The notes under the pieces were generated by a model. The model was not told the origin of the DNA, did not search any database, and worked only from the letters and a program-made list of their open reading frames with translations. Made by a program: the position numbers and the translations under genes. A DNA stretch of 7,952 nucleotides. Origin: Bacillota bacterium (GTDB lineage: Bacteria > Bacillota > Clostridia > Oscillospirales > Oscillospiraceae). Each line of letters begins with the position of its first letter. The first letter of the stretch is position 1. The stretch is taken from assembly GCA_023393155.1 (NCBI GenBank), contig JAEWML010000252.1:1-7952 (forward strand), given 5' to 3'. Below are positions 1 through 5,102 of the stretch, one piece after another.

Positions 1-1084
1 GCACCAGCGGCTCCGCCGCCGGGTCCACGGGAGAAAAACCATACTGAGAGAAAAAGCGCAAGGCGGTTTCGTTTCCCCGTCTCAGGGAGAGCCGCAGCTT
101 TTCCCGCCCCATGGCCCGGTAGCGCAAAACGGCCTGCCCCAAAAGCTGAATCCCAAGCCCTCTGGACCGGCAGCTTTCCGCCATGCAGTAAAGGGAAATC
201 CAGCCCGCCTTCTCCTCCGCTTCCTTTTCGGAATTCAATTGCAGAATCCCGGCGGGCGCGCCTTCCATATAGGCGGCGATGGTGGGCCGCTCCGCCGCTT
301 CCCGCAAAAGCACGTCCGGGCTGAATTCCCGCGTTTCTCCCGCCGCCGTCCAGCCCTTTTCCACGCAGTCCGTCAGCAGCGCGGCCTGCCGGGGCAGCTC
401 CACCGTACGGAAATAAAGCCCCGGCTCCACGCCGTTGGGGTGCTTCCACCAGCGCTGCTTTGCAAAGGTGGACAGGGCCTTTACGTGGCTGTTGTCGTCC
501 CGGTAAAGCAGGCGGAATTTTCCGTCTTCATACGCGATTTTGGAAACGGCGGTATTGTCGCCATGAGTTGTTTGCCCAATCTCATCCAGTCCGCAGCCCT
601 CAATCGCCCCCAGGGTCAGGCGAATGGCGCAGCCGTGGGAAAATACCGCCACGGTTTTGCCGGAATTCTTCTCGCCGATGTCCCGGAGCGCCGCCAGCAT
701 CCTGTCCCGGACGGCGGCCATGCTCTCGCCGCCCTCTACCTGCCACAGGTCGGGGCGTGAGGTGAACAGCGCCAGTTGTTCCGCCGCCTCGATTCCGATT
801 TCGCCCCAGGTCTTTTCCTCCCATTCGCCCACACAGATTTCCCGCAGGTCCCGCCGGGTTTGAATGGGCAAGCCTTTCGTGTTTGCAATTGCCCCGGCGG
901 TGATGCGGGTGCGGGTCAGGTCGCTGGAATACACCGCGTCGATTTGCTCATCGCGAAACCGCTCCGCCAGAGCGGCAATCTGCTGATAGCCCCGGTCGGT
1001 GATAATGCTGTCGCACTGGCCCTGGGCGATACGGTAAAGGTTTCCCTCCGCCTCGGCATGGCGAATCAGATACAAAACGGTCAT
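1..1084 (-). CDS. Histidine phosphatase-GNAT acetyltransferase fusion (3' end outside window)
   Basis: A two-domain protein, with 361 codons visible from the ATG at 1084; the C-terminus runs off the window start. Residues 1 to about 200 are a histidine phosphatase (phosphoglycerate mutase-like) domain. They show the N-terminal IRHAEAE motif with the phosphate-accepting His9, then YSSDLTRTR with Arg58, the likely general acid Glu82 in REICVGEWEE, and the second catalytic His150 in SHGC. Residues from about 220 onward form a GNAT N-acetyltransferase domain. It has the acetyl-CoA pyrophosphate loop CRSRGLG (residues about 306-311) and the typical RRGNETALRFF...GF motif (about 334-350). Family knowledge: such phosphatases dephosphorylate small metabolites or proteins and GNATs acetylate amines; neither substrate can be read from sequence. 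The protein looks cytosolic, with no signal peptide. A purine-rich AGAGAGGAC ribosome site precedes the ATG. The reading frame is intact over both domains, so this is a true fusion and not two genes. Confidence 0.9.
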   Translation of the reverse strand, partial: MTVLYLIRHAEAEGNLYRIAQGQCDSIITDRGYQQIAALAERFRDEQIDAVYSSDLTRTRITAGAIANTKGLPIQTRRDLREICVGEWEEKTWGEIGIEAAEQLALFTSRPDLWQVEGGESMAAVRDRMLAALRDIGEKNSGKTVAVFSHGCAIRLTLGAIEGCGLDEIGQTTHGDNTAVSKIAYEDGKFRLLYRDDNSHVKALSTFAKQRWWKHPNGVEPGLYFRTVELPRQAALLTDCVEKGWTAAGETREFSPDVLLREAAERPTIAAYMEGAPAGILQLNSEKEAEEKAGWISLYCMAESCRSRGLGIQLLGQAVLRYRAMGREKLRLSLRRGNETALRFFSQYGFSPVDPAAEPLV

Positions 1085-1122
1085 TTCAAGTCCTCTCTCT
1101 TCTCAATTATTATTTCTTTTTC

Positions 1123-1151
1123 ATTATATCGAAGCCGGTGGTATTTGGCAA
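1123..1151 (-). promoter_or_regulatory. Sigma-A type promoter of the phosphatase-GNAT gene
   Basis: On the minus strand, TTGCCA (1151-1146) and TATAAT (1128-1123) are separated by 17 bp. Transcription would begin near 1116, about 30 nt before the ATG at 1084, leaving room for the AGAGAGGAC ribosome site. Spacing and both hexamers are close to consensus. Confidence 0.7.
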
Positions 1152-1220
1152 ATCAATTTCCGGAATAAGACGCGCTCCACGCGCCATACTAGCATCAGAC
1201 CGCAAAAGGAGTGACGAAAT

Positions 1221-1400
1221 ATGAGGAACAATGCCGGGTTTTGGTTCGGCATGGGCGCCGGAATGGCTGCGGGCGCTCTGGTTGGAATGATGATGCCCCA
1301 CGGAAAGCGGACCATGAAAACTCAGGTGGGTAAAGGCATTCAAAAGCTGGGCGTCGCCGTGGACCACACTGTGGATCATCTGGTTTCCACCATGCGCTGA
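1221..1400 (+). CDS. Small YtxH-like membrane-associated protein, 59 aa
   Basis: A 59-residue protein that starts at ATG 1221, ten bases after a good AAAGGAG ribosome site (1204-1210), and ends at TGA 1400. The N-terminal third is a glycine- and methionine-rich hydrophobic stretch (residues about 6-26, FWFGMGAGMAAGALVGMMM) with small-residue spacing like a glycine zipper. A basic segment (HGKRTMKTQVGKG, about 27-39) and a short amphipathic tail follow. This plan, one membrane segment then a basic helix, resembles small YtxH-type proteins of Firmicutes, whose biochemical function is poorly known. It stands alone between a divergent phosphatase gene and a terminator, so it is probably monocistronic. 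I see no consensus promoter for it; a weak CATACT lies near 1185. The ribosome site, start codon, length and following terminator make it a real gene; the family assignment is an inference. Confidence 0.75.
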   Translation: MRNNAGFWFGMGAGMAAGALVGMMMPHGKRTMKTQVGKGIQKLGVAVDHTVDHLVSTMR

Positions 1401-1406
1401 CAAACG

Positions 1407-1433
1407 GGGCGGGAGCCAAGGCTCCCGCCCTTT
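1407..1433 (+). terminator. Rho-independent terminator after the 59-aa gene
   Basis: GGGCGGGAGCC (1407-1417) pairs perfectly with GGCTCCCGCCC (1420-1430) to give an 11-bp stem. The inner pairs probably open to form a larger loop. The T-run is short (TTT, 1431-1433). It starts 7 nt after the stop codon. Confidence 0.7.
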
Positions 1434-1499
1434 CCCCGTGCCCGGATTGGGGAGAGGATTTTCCCGTTGCGGCCGCGCCAAATGCGCAAAACTTTTTTC

Positions 1500-1527
1500 T
1501 TGACATTCCGACATGTTTTGGTATAAT
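1500..1527 (+). promoter_or_regulatory. Extended -10 promoter for tRNA-Ser
   Basis: TTGACA (1500-1505) and TATAAT (1522-1527) are both perfect consensus hexamers with a 16-bp spacer. TGG directly before TATAAT makes an extended -10 element. Initiation would be near 1534, about 50 nt before the mature tRNA. The short leader contains a 5-bp hairpin (1535-1548) that would be removed during 5' processing. Confidence 0.88.
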
Positions 1528-1583
1528 GATAAAGCTGTCTCACGACAGTAATTGCATATCGTTTAATTTTCCCGAGCAGCTAT

Positions 1584-1674
1584 GGAGAAGTCGCCTAGTT
1601 GGTCGAGGGCGCATGATTGGAAATCATGTAAACCTTAACGGGTTTCGAGGGTTCGAATCCCTCCTTCTCCGCCA
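1584..1674 (+). tRNA. tRNA-Ser (anticodon GGA), CCA encoded
   Basis: A complete class II tRNA cloverleaf. The acceptor stem GGAGAAG (1584-1590) pairs with CTTCTCC (1664-1670), followed by discriminator G1671 and an encoded CCA (1672-1674). The D stem is GCCT/GGGC. The anticodon stem CATGA/TCATG encloses the loop TTGGAAA, whose anticodon GGA (1619-1621) reads the serine codons UCC and UCU. A long variable arm with an AAACC/GGTTT stem is diagnostic of serine or leucine tRNAs, and the discriminator G fits serine. The T arm is GAGGG TTCGAAT CCCTC. It has its own strong promoter and terminator, so it is a single-gene unit. Confidence 0.97.
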
Positions 1675-1677
1675 CAA

Positions 1678-1711
1678 AAACCCCCTGAAAGCCAATACTT
1701 TCAGGGGGTTT
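1678..1711 (+). terminator. Strong terminator after tRNA-Ser
   Basis: CCCCCTGAAAG (1681-1691) pairs perfectly with CTTTCAGGGGG (1698-1708) around the loop CCAATA. Flanking AAA and TTT lengthen the stem to 14 bp. It starts four bases after the tRNA CCA end. The T-tract is short but the stem is very stable, and the A-run on the other side could support some termination on the minus strand. Confidence 0.88.
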
Positions 1712-1822
1712 GCTGTATTCAGCGCAGATTCTTTGGATGAAGCCAAGCCCCTTCCGCTTACAAACGGGCATTCCCAAACCGCAGGAATTGTCAGGAAAGC
1801 GTTGGAGGAAGGAACCTGTGCA

Positions 1823-1858
1823 ATGAACAATGCCCGGCCAAAAATCCCCGACCGTTAA
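1823..1858 (+). CDS. Possible 11-aa leader peptide before the MFS gene
   Basis: A short frame encoding MNNARPKIPDR starts at ATG 1823, ten bases after a good GGAGGAAGG ribosome site (1804-1812). It stops at TAA 1856-1858. The stop is immediately followed by the ribosome site of the MFS gene (GAGGAGG, 1863-1869), so a ribosome finishing or pausing here would sit at the MFS initiation region. This layout is seen with leader peptides of some antibiotic-inducible resistance genes. I found no obvious pair of alternative hairpins. It is a candidate only, supported by the ribosome site and position but not by recognised similarity. Confidence 0.3.
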   Translation: MNNARPKIPDR

Positions 1859-1875
1859 CGCAGAGGAGGCTCCAC

Positions 1876-3084
1876 ATGACCGGCTGGAAGCGCAATGTAA
1901 CGCTCTATATGGCAGGACAGTTCGTGTCCATGTTCGGCTCGATGCTGGTGCAGCACGCCATCACCTGGCAAATTACGCTGGAGACAAAATCCGGCGTAAT
2001 CATGACGCTGTTCACCTGCGCGGCGCTGCTGCCCATGACGCTGATTTCCCCCTTTGCCGGCGTTTGGGCGGACAGGTACAACCGCAAATATCTGATTGTT
2101 ATTTCCGACGGGTGCATCGCCCTGATTACGCTGGGGCTTGCGCTGGCATATCTTTCCGGCCACAGAAGCATCTGGCTTATGCTCATCGTCGTGGCGGCCC
2201 GGTCCCTCGGGCAGGGGATTCAGCAGCCCGCCGTGTCCGCCATGATTCCTCAAATGGTGCCCTTGGAAAGCTTGCAGCGGTTTAACGGCATCCAAAGCTC
2301 CATTCAGTCGCTGAACCTGTTTGTCTCGCCCATGGTGGCGGGCGCGCTGCTGTCGCTGATGCCCATTGGGTATATTTTCTTCATCGATGTAATCACTGCG
2401 GCCGTCGGCATTGCCATCGTGTTTCTTTTTGTCAAAGTGTCCGGCGTTCCCCGCACGGGAGAGGTTCAGCGCGGCATCAGGGCCTATCTGCAAGAATTGC
2501 AGGAGGGCCTGCGGTATATCAACTCTCAGGCGTGGCTGAAGCTGATCATTGCCTACGGCGCGTTTTTTTCCTTTTTCGTGTCCCCCTCCGCCCTGCTTAC
2601 TCCCCTTCAGGCGGCCCGCACCTTTGGGGACGACGTGTGGCGGCTCACCGCCATCGAGCTTGTGTTTTCGGCGGGCGCGATTTTGGGCGGCGTGGTGATT
2701 TCCGCGTGGGGCGGCTTTAAAAACAAAGCCCACACGATGATTCTCGCCTGCTTGCTGTTCGGGCTTACCAGCGTCCTTTTGGGCGTGATCCCGAATTTTT
2801 GGGTGTATCTCGGCGTCATGCTTTTGTGCGGGGCGACCATGCCTTTGTACAACTCGCCCAGCGTGACCCTGCTGCAAAGCAGCATTGACCCGGACAAAAT
2901 GGGCCGGGTGTTCAGCGTGATGATGATGTTCAGCGGGCTTGCGATGCCGCTGGGCATGGCTGTGTTCGGCCCCTTGGGCGACATGGTGAAAATCGAATGG
3001 CTGCTGATTGTCTCCGGCGCGGCAATTTTTATCAGCGGACTTGCGCTGCTGGGAGCGCGGTCCTTGATTGAGGTGGGGAAATAA
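1876..3084 (+). CDS. MFS efflux permease, MefA-like (DHA3 type)
   Basis: A 402-residue polytopic membrane protein with about 12 hydrophobic segments, the normal length for the MefA-like macrolide/drug efflux branch of the major facilitator superfamily (MefA itself is about 405). It begins QFVSMFGSMLVQHAITWQ. Between segments 2 and 3 it carries MFS motif A as G62-VWA-D66-R67-YN-R70-K71, the cytoplasmic gating loop. The central cytoplasmic loop lies near residues 190-210, and the second half shows the weaker repeat of the fold. Family members export drugs by proton antiport across the cytoplasmic membrane; the substrate here cannot be read from sequence. ATG 1876 is chosen because GAGGAGG (1863-1869) lies seven bases upstream. 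No ABC-F partner such as Msr/Mel follows. No clear promoter is visible in 1712-1822; one may lie there in a non-consensus form. Confidence 0.88.
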   Translation: MTGWKRNVTLYMAGQFVSMFGSMLVQHAITWQITLETKSGVIMTLFTCAALLPMTLISPFAGVWADRYNRKYLIVISDGCIALITLGLALAYLSGHRSIWLMLIVVAARSLGQGIQQPAVSAMIPQMVPLESLQRFNGIQSSIQSLNLFVSPMVAGALLSLMPIGYIFFIDVITAAVGIAIVFLFVKVSGVPRTGEVQRGIRAYLQELQEGLRYINSQAWLKLIIAYGAFFSFFVSPSALLTPLQAARTFGDDVWRLTAIELVFSAGAILGGVVISAWGGFKNKAHTMILACLLFGLTSVLLGVIPNFWVYLGVMLLCGATMPLYNSPSVTLLQSSIDPDKMGRVFSVMMMFSGLAMPLGMAVFGPLGDMVKIEWLLIVSGAAIFISGLALLGARSLIEVGK

Positions 3085-3131
3085 GCGGAGCCGGTTTTTT
3101 ACCGGCCCGCCGATTTTGCGCAAGCGGCAGG

Positions 3132-3162
3132 GCGCGGATGCGGAATTACTCCGCCTCCGCGC
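3132..3162. terminator. Hairpin between convergent MFS and 57-aa genes
   Basis: GCGCGGA (3132-3138) pairs with TCCGCGC (3156-3162). After one mismatch, GCGGA (3140-3144) pairs with TCCGC (3150-3154), leaving the loop ATTAC. The hairpin overlaps the stop codon of the minus-strand small gene and lies 48 nt after the MFS stop. Neither side has a proper T-run, so its role as a shared terminator is uncertain. A smaller hairpin, GCCGGT/ACCGGC with a five-T loop, lies at 3090-3106. Confidence 0.4.
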
Positions 3163-3319
3163 TTCTCGCCTTTCCCGGTGTCAGGGGCTCCATTGCCCCT
3201 TCCCGTTCGTCTTGGCTGAGGTACAGCTCCTCACATTCCTGCTGCACGGCAATCAGACGATTGACAGCCTCCTCCGAAGCCCGGAACAGCTTTAAATACA
3301 GTTCCTTATAATCCGGCAT
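3146..3319 (-). CDS. Small acidic helical protein, 57 aa, unknown function
   Basis: A 57-residue protein starting at ATG 3319, with a strong GGGAGGTG ribosome site just upstream on the minus strand, and ending at TAA 3148-3146. The first two thirds (MPDYKELYLKLFRASEEAVN to about residue 35) read as a continuous amphipathic helix rich in Glu, Leu and Ala. The tail (PLTPGKARSAEAE) looks unstructured. There is no signal peptide, metal-binding motif or membrane segment. It is transcribed divergently from the Xre-type regulator next door, and the shared 83-bp gap holds an operator-like palindrome, so the regulator probably controls it. I do not recognise a characterised family; it resembles small hypothetical proteins seen beside HTH genes in gut Clostridia. 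Function could be partner or antagonist of the regulator, but nothing in the sequence proves that. Confidence 0.72.
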   Translation of the reverse strand: MPDYKELYLKLFRASEEAVNRLIAVQQECEELYLSQDEREGAMEPLTPGKARSAEAE

Positions 3320-3343
3320 AAACACACCTCCCAGCTTTGTTAT

Positions 3344-3372
3344 AGTTTAGAACAAAATATTCAAAAAATCAA
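3344..3372 (-). promoter_or_regulatory. Candidate promoter of the 57-aa gene
   Basis: On the minus strand, TTGATT (3372-3367) and TAAACT (3349-3344) are separated by 17 bp. An alternative TTGAAT/TATAAC pair in the same stretch has only a 14-bp spacer and is less likely. The repeat half-site AGAACAA (3349-3355) overlaps the -10, so a bound repressor would block it. Confidence 0.5.
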
Positions 3373-3373
3373 T

Positions 3374-3388
3374 AGAACAAATTGTTCT
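3374..3388. promoter_or_regulatory. Operator-like palindrome in the divergent Xre region
   Basis: AGAACAAATTGTTCT is a perfect inverted repeat with 7-bp arms around one central base. The half-site TAGAACAAA (3373-3381) recurs exactly at 3348-3356, 25 bp away, which places both copies on roughly one helical face. The full palindrome lies just upstream of the regulator's probable -10 (TATACT, 3393-3398). The half-site overlaps the divergent promoter of the 57-aa gene. This is the usual arrangement for autoregulation by a Xre/Cro-type repressor; binding by the neighbouring regulator is an inference. Confidence 0.6.
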
Positions 3389-3392
3389 TAGC

Positions 3393-3398
3393 TATACT
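3393..3398 (+). promoter_or_regulatory. Probable -10 element of the Xre gene
   Basis: TATACT differs from the -10 consensus at one position. No good -35 is present 16-18 bp upstream, where the operator region begins, so the promoter is probably weak or assisted. Initiation would be near 3405, almost on the start codon, which raises the possibility of a leaderless mRNA. Confidence 0.4.
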
Positions 3399-3402
3399 GG
3401 AC

Positions 3403-3633
3403 ATGGTGATAAACTTGGAGCGATACGAAAGAATACGAAGTCTGCGCGAGGACGCGGACCTGACGCAGGAACGCGTGGGCAAGGCCGTTAATATCCCCCA
3501 GCGTACTTATGCTTATTATGAGAGCGGACAGCGGATGGTTCCTCCACAGGTCCTGTGCGCTCTGGCAGATTTTTATGATGTAAGTGTCGATTACATTCTG
3601 GGACGGACCTCCAACAAAAAAGACACGCGATAG
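3403..3633 (+). CDS. Xre-family helix-turn-helix transcriptional regulator
   Basis: A 76-residue single-domain DNA-binding protein from ATG 3403 to TAG 3633. Nearly all of it is an HTH_3/Xre (Cro/C1-type) fold: IRSLREDADLTQERVGKAVN (residues about 11-30) covers helices 1-2, IPQRTYAYYESGQR (31-44) the recognition helix and following turn, and VPPQVLCALADFYDVSVDYILGR (47-69) the last helices. No ligand or oligomerisation domain follows. The start is uncertain. ATG 3403 has no Shine-Dalgarno site. TTG 3415 (72 residues, starting with the codon before ERYERIR) has a GGTGA five bases upstream. An earlier TTG at 3382 lies inside the operator and is unlikely. The divergent 57-aa gene and the shared palindrome suggest a local repressor controlling itself and its neighbour. 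A terminator follows within 25 nt, so it is not co-transcribed with prfB by design. Confidence 0.88.
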   Translation: MVINLERYERIRSLREDADLTQERVGKAVNIPQRTYAYYESGQRMVPPQVLCALADFYDVSVDYILGRTSNKKDTR

Positions 3634-3655
3634 CGCAGGACGGCAAGAGGATGGC

Positions 3656-3689
3656 GGCGGCGGAATTGTGACGGTTCTGCCGCTGTTTT
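3656..3689 (+). terminator. Terminator after the Xre gene
   Basis: GCGGCGGAA (3657-3665) pairs with TTCTGCCGC (3675-3683) with one G-U pair around a 9-nt loop. CTGTTTT follows (T-run 3686-3689). The T-run sits only two bases before the -35 box of the prfB promoter, so the two units are packed end to start. Confidence 0.65.
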
Positions 3690-3691
3690 CC

Positions 3692-3720
3692 TTTACAAAC
3701 GGGGAAAACTCCTATATAAT
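3692..3720 (+). promoter_or_regulatory. prfB promoter
   Basis: TTTACA (3692-3697) and a perfect TATAAT (3715-3720) have the optimal 17-bp spacing. Initiation near 3727 gives a leader of about 31 nt that contains the ribosome site TGGAG (3746-3750). Confidence 0.85.
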
Positions 3721-3758
3721 GTTTTGGCTGATGAAATACGCGAAATGGAGAATCAATC

Positions 3759-4883
3759 ATGGCTTTGATCGAATATGACGAATATAAGCAGCGGCTGAGC
3801 GCTCTTGGGCCGGAGCTTGAAAAGCTGGGCGCGGCGCTGGATATCGATTCCGCCAGACGGGAGGCCGACAGCCTGGAGGCCCAGACCGGCGAGCCGGAGT
3901 TTTGGAACGATTTGGAGCGCTCGCAGAAGGTGCAGCAGCAGCTCAAGCGCTTGCAGAGCAAGCTGGGCCGGTATGAGAAAATGGTCGGCGAGCTGGAGGA
4001 CTTAAAAACCCTGTGCGAAATGGGGCAGGAGGAAGACGACGCATCCCTTCTGGAGGAGCTGAAGACAGGCTTTGCCCGGCTGGAGGAGGAAATTTCCGAA
4101 CAGCGGCTCTCCACTCTCCTCTCCGGCGAGTATGACAGTTGCAGCGCCATTTTGTCCTTTCACGCCGGGGCCGGGGGTACCGAGGCGCAGGACTGGACCG
4201 GGATGCTCTACCGGATGTATACCCGCTGGGCCGAGCGCCACGACTTTAGCTATCAGATTCTGGACTTTGAAGACGGCGAGGAGGCGGGCATCAAATCCGC
4301 CACCATTTCCATCGAGGGTGAAAATGCTTACGGCTTTTTGAAAAGTGAGCACGGGGTGCACCGTCTGGTGCGGGTTTCCCCCTTTGATGCAAACGCCCGC
4401 CGACAGACCTCCTTCGCCGCACTGGAGGTCATGCCCGACCTTCCGGACGACGCGGAGGTGGAAATCCGTCCCGAGGATATCGAGATGCAGGTCTACCGTG
4501 CCTCCGGCGCCGGCGGACAGCACATCAACAAAACCTCCTCCGCCGTGCGCCTGATTCACCTGCCCACCGGCGTTGTCGTCTCCTGCCAGACGGAGCGCAG
4601 CCAGTTTCAAAACAAAGAAAACTGCATGAAAATGATGCGGGCAAAGCTTTTGGAGCTGAAGGCCCAGCAGCACGCGGAGAAGATTTCGGACATCAAGGGC
4701 GTGCAGATGAAAATTGAGTGGGGCAGCCAAATCCGCTCCTATGTCTTCATGCCCTACACCATGGCCAAGGATACCCGCACAGGTTTTGAGACAAGCAATA
4801 TCAGCGCGGTGATGGACGGTGACATCGACGGGTTTATCAACGCTTATCTCACCGCGTCCGCCACCGGCGAGCTGAAGAAATAA
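3759..4883 (+). CDS. prfB: Peptide chain release factor 2 (RF2)
   Basis: A 374-residue class I release factor that recognises UAA and UGA in the ribosomal A site and triggers release of the finished protein. The N-terminal helical domain (residues about 1-110) leads to a core with HAGAGGTEAQDWT (about 135-147). The codon-recognition tripeptide Ser-Pro-Phe is at 207-209, which identifies RF2 rather than RF1 (Pro-x-Thr). The catalytic Gly-Gly-Gln is at 252-254 in ASGAGGQHINKTSSAVR, where the Gln is normally methylated by PrmC. The length matches the family (about 365). ATG 3759 has TGGAG eight bases upstream. Unlike E. coli and many other bacteria, the frame is continuous: at the usual shift site (codons 26-28, Ala-Leu-Asp) CTG GAT replaces the CUU-UGA-C slip signal, and no in-frame stop is present. 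The autoregulatory frameshift is therefore absent. It has its own promoter and ends in UAA. Confidence 0.98.
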   Translation: MALIEYDEYKQRLSALGPELEKLGAALDIDSARREADSLEAQTGEPEFWNDLERSQKVQQQLKRLQSKLGRYEKMVGELEDLKTLCEMGQEEDDASLLEELKTGFARLEEEISEQRLSTLLSGEYDSCSAILSFHAGAGGTEAQDWTGMLYRMYTRWAERHDFSYQILDFEDGEEAGIKSATISIEGENAYGFLKSEHGVHRLVRVSPFDANARRQTSFAALEVMPDLPDDAEVEIRPEDIEMQVYRASGAGGQHINKTSSAVRLIHLPTGVVVSCQTERSQFQNKENCMKMMRAKLLELKAQQHAEKISDIKGVQMKIEWGSQIRSYVFMPYTMAKDTRTGFETSNISAVMDGDIDGFINAYLTASATGELKK

Positions 4884-4967
4884 GGGCGCGGACCCGCGCC
4901 GGGAGCGCCGCCTTCCGTGCGCGCCGGGTTTTGCCGTCCCTTGATCTGAATGCATTTGCGCAGATTG

Positions 4968-4994
4968 CGGCGCGGCTGATGGCCGCGCCGTTTT
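4968..4994 (+). terminator. Terminator downstream of prfB
   Basis: CGGCGCGGC (4968-4976) pairs perfectly with GCCGCGCCG (4982-4990) around TGATG and is followed by TTTT (4991-4994). It lies 85 nt after the prfB stop. The space between (4884-4967) is G+C-rich and holds a shorter GGCGCG/CGCGCC hairpin right after the stop (4885-4900) and a repeated GCGCCGGG, but no gene. Confidence 0.75.
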
Positions 4995-5045
4995 CGTATA
5001 AGGGCGGCGGTCTGCCGCACCGATGCGCTGCGATCCCCCCGGCCC

Positions 5046-5076
5046 GGGTGGGCCGCCCGCCCCTGCGGGTGGTTTT
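5046..5076 (+). promoter_or_regulatory. Terminator-like leader hairpin with alternative pairing before MATE
   Basis: CCGCCCGC (5053-5060) pairs with GCGGGTGG (5065-5072), with one G-U, around CCCT, followed by TTTT (5073-5076): a terminator shape ending 26 nt before the MATE start. The same 5' arm can pair with upstream sequence instead: GGGTGGG (5046-5052) with CCCGCCC (5056-5062). A third option is GGCCC (5041-5045) with GGGCC (5050-5054). The structures exclude each other, as in attenuators. It may also be just a second terminator for upstream read-through, because this stretch is simple and very G+C-rich. No known riboswitch consensus is recognised. Confidence 0.45.
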
Positions 5077-5102
5077 GTCAATATGGAGAAAGAGAGTATT
5101 TA

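Noticed and set aside
239..863. Several plus- and minus-strand frames inside the phosphatase-GNAT gene
   Set aside because: They overlap catalytic motifs of the real minus-strand gene in other frames and have no features of their own.
1526..1858. A 110-codon plus-strand frame across the tRNA region
   Set aside because: It contains the whole tRNA-Ser and its terminator, so it cannot be one coding gene; only its last 11 codons have a plausible ribosome site and are listed as a leader candidate.
3090..3106. Hairpin GCCGGT/ACCGGC right after the MFS stop
   Set aside because: Only 6 bp, with the T-run in the loop rather than after the stem, so it is not a proper terminator.
1855..3123. A long open frame on the minus strand opposite the MFS gene
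   Set aside because: It is rich in His, Gln, Gly and Arg with no recognisable fold or ribosome site, and mirrors the G/C third-position bias of the real MFS gene on the plus strand.
3382..3402. TTG 3382 as the start of the Xre regulator
   Set aside because: It lies within the operator palindrome and upstream of the likely -10, so it would not be in the transcript; the extra residues do not belong to the HTH fold.
4002..5081. A 359-codon minus-strand frame opposite prfB
   Set aside because: prfB is unambiguous on the plus strand; the antisense frame has no motif and runs through two terminator hairpins.
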